DNA of 5,930 nt from CAZWRK01 sp964635875 (GTDB lineage Bacteria > Pseudomonadota > Gammaproteobacteria > Burkholderiales > Aquaspirillaceae). The stretch's first letter is position 1, and every line of letters begins with the position of its first letter. The stretch lies in assembly GCA_964635875.1 (NCBI GenBank), contig CAZWRK010000198.1, forward strand, positions 1 to 5,930, in the 5' to 3' direction. Position numbers and translations under genes: made by a program. The notes beneath the pieces were generated by a model. It made no database searches and was not told the DNA's origin. It was given only the letters and a program-made list of their open reading frames with translations. Of this stretch, positions 4,574 through 5,930 are shown piece by piece.

Positions 4574-5899
4574 ATGCTCTGGCCACACCAGGCGCGGGCA
4601 GTAGAGATGCTGCAGGCCCGCCCCAACTGCGCACTTTTTTGGGAGCAGGGCTGCGGCAAGACCGCCCCCCTGGTCGTGGCAGGGCAGATGGTCGGCGGGC
4701 GCCAGCTCTGGGTGACGCTGGCCAGCCTCCGCCTCCAGACGGCGCGCGAGGTCCGCCGGTGGCGCACCGACCGGCCCCGCATGCAGGTCGTGCTGGAGGG
4801 CTCCGACCGGATCCGGCAGGACGCCCAGGTCGTGATCGTCAGCTTCGACCACATGCGGATGGAGAAGATCTGGAAGCAGCTCTTCAGGATGAGCTGGGAC
4901 GTGATCACCGTGGACGAGGCGCACCGCCTCGCGTCCCGCGGCGCCCGCACTACGAAGGCCATGTACGGCGCCCGCGTGACCAGCAAGGGCGCCCTCATCC
5001 GGAGGGCGAAGCACGTCTGGATCTCGACCGGCACGCCGATCGTGAACTGGCCCCACGAGATCTGGACGCATGTCTCCCGCCTGTGGCCCCAGCTCTGCGA
5101 TGACGCGCCGACCTACGACGAGTGGCGTGACAGGTTCTGTCACGTCGTCCGCTCAGACTACGGTGAGCAGATCGTGGGAGGGAAGGAACCCGTGGAGCTG
5201 ATGCGCCGCCTCAGGCAGATGGGCTCGCGCCTCCGCCTGGAGGACTGCGTGGACATCCCGCCCCTGACCGTCGACCAGGACACGGTCGCCGGAAAGGATG
5301 TCGACCTGGACGCCGTGGACGAGCGCGTGGCGCACGAGGTCCGCGTCATCCTGGCCCGGCAGGAGGGCGAGGACTGGGACCCGGCGATGCTCGAGCAGCT
5401 CGGGTCGCCCGTGACGACCATGCGCCGCCTGATCGCCGGGGCGAAGGCGCCGGCAGTGGCCGAGCGCGTCCTCGAGGAGCTGGCGGGCGGCGCCGACCGC
5501 CTCCTCGTCTTCGGGTGCCACGTCGAGCCCCTGCAGGCCCTGCATAAGCACCTGCAGGCCGAGGCCGTGCCCACGGGCCTGATCATCGGGGCAACCAGCC
5601 CCGCGACGCGCAACCAGCTCCTGCGCGACTTCGACGCCGGCAAGCTGAAGGTGCTCGTCGGCAATATCCAAGCAATGGGGACCGGCCTGAACATGCAGGC
5701 CTGTCGCCGCGCAATATTCCTGGACGCTTCGTGGTCGCCCGCACAAAACGCCCAGGCAATAGGACGGATCTACCGAGCCGGCCAGACACGTCCGTGCCAT
5801 GTCACGTTCGTCAGTCTGGCGGGTTCTGTGGACGACAACGTCCAGCGCGTCCTTGCCCGTAAGGCGCGTTTCATTGGTAAACTTGAGGGATGGCAATAA
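4574..5899 (+). CDS. SNF2-family (SF2) DEAH-box helicase/ATPase
   Basis: A complete 441-aa SNF2-like superfamily 2 motor using ATP to move along or remodel duplex DNA. Motifs in order: LWPHQARAVEML at 2-13 (Q-motif region), Walker A EQGCGKT at 24-30 with K29, DEAH at 114-117, STGTP at 151-155 (motif III), helicase C-terminal domain from about 300, motif V MGTGLNMQ at 368-375, and motif VI GRIYRAGQ at 397-404 with R398 and R401. Such compact SNF2 proteins are common in phage replication or recombination clusters, often near a VRR-NUC nuclease or primase. The start is fixed because the Q motif begins at residue 2. No good Shine-Dalgarno precedes it, so translation probably depends on the HTH gene ending 8 nt upstream. 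The stop shares a base with the next start. The last 80 codons are less GC-rich than the rest. Confidence 0.95.
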   Translation: MLWPHQARAVEMLQARPNCALFWEQGCGKTAPLVVAGQMVGGRQLWVTLASLRLQTAREVRRWRTDRPRMQVVLEGSDRIRQDAQVVIVSFDHMRMEKIWKQLFRMSWDVITVDEAHRLASRGARTTKAMYGARVTSKGALIRRAKHVWISTGTPIVNWPHEIWTHVSRLWPQLCDDAPTYDEWRDRFCHVVRSDYGEQIVGGKEPVELMRRLRQMGSRLRLEDCVDIPPLTVDQDTVAGKDVDLDAVDERVAHEVRVILARQEGEDWDPAMLEQLGSPVTTMRRLIAGAKAPAVAERVLEELAGGADRLLVFGCHVEPLQALHKHLQAEAVPTGLIIGATSPATRNQLLRDFDAGKLKVLVGNIQAMGTGLNMQACRRAIFLDASWSPAQNAQAIGRIYRAGQTRPCHVTFVSLAGSVDDNVQRVLARKARFIGKLEGWQ

Positions 5900-5930
5900 T
5901 GTCCGACCAGTATGTGACCGTGGACCTCCA
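5899..5930 (+). CDS. Start of an unidentified gene, cut by the right edge
   Basis: ATG at 5899 overlaps the helicase stop by one base (TAATG) and GAGGGA lies eight nt upstream, so it is a coupled third gene of the rightward operon. Only MSDQYVTVDL is readable, too little for a family. Helicases of this type are often followed by replication or nuclease genes, but that is context only. Confidence 0.6.
   Translation, partial: MSDQYVTVDL

Noticed and set aside
5153..5896. 247-codon minus-strand frame under the helicase
   Set aside because: Antisense to complete SNF2 motifs II to VI; His/Leu/Gly-rich shadow composition.

Overview
The window is a GC-rich piece of a temperate phage or prophage (or a closely related integrative element). 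Its base composition and its many TGA stops and GC-ending codons fit an alphaproteobacterial host, but nothing in the window fixes the host species. It carries an integration and early-replication block: a tyrosine integrase, a primase-polymerase, an SNF2-type helicase and an excisionase-like DNA-binding protein, plus a run of very small unrecognised genes. There are no tRNA or rRNA genes, CRISPR arrays or insertion sequences.

Layout: (1) positions 1-1080, minus strand, the N-terminal 360 codons of an archaeo-eukaryotic-type (Prim-Pol) phage primase that runs off the left edge. (2) 1128-1157, a perfect 12-bp hairpin, probably a terminator for the operon arriving from the right. (3) 1193 to about 4174, one long leftward operon, read from right to left: two 25-codon microgenes (one a single membrane span), then 58-, 66-, 71-, 109- and 80-aa proteins of unknown function, then the tyrosine integrase, then a 101-aa beta-rich protein. 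The genes from 3997 down to 1193 are tightly packed, often with the stop codon overlapping the next ribosome-binding site, and almost all use exactly 6 nt between the Shine-Dalgarno and the ATG. (4) 4145-4304, an AT-richer divergent control region with a candidate leftward promoter (TTGCGC-17-TATTCT), a candidate rightward promoter (TTGACA), a perfect 12-bp palindrome at the leftward start site, and a cluster of TTGCG/CGCAA motifs. (5) 4305-5930, a rightward operon: excisionase/MerR-like helix-turn-helix protein, SNF2-family helicase, and the first codons of a third gene overlapping the helicase stop codon.

How it probably works (inference): the divergent region switches between a leftward programme that ends in integrase and a rightward programme that encodes a Xis-like protein and replication or recombination enzymes. 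The primase sits beyond the terminator and should belong to a separate leftward unit. No CI-like repressor is visible. The strongest oddities are the stereotyped gene junctions, two microgenes that standard gene callers would omit, a GNRA-capped hairpin inside the leftward operon, and an orphan TGAGGAG junction with no gene ending at it.
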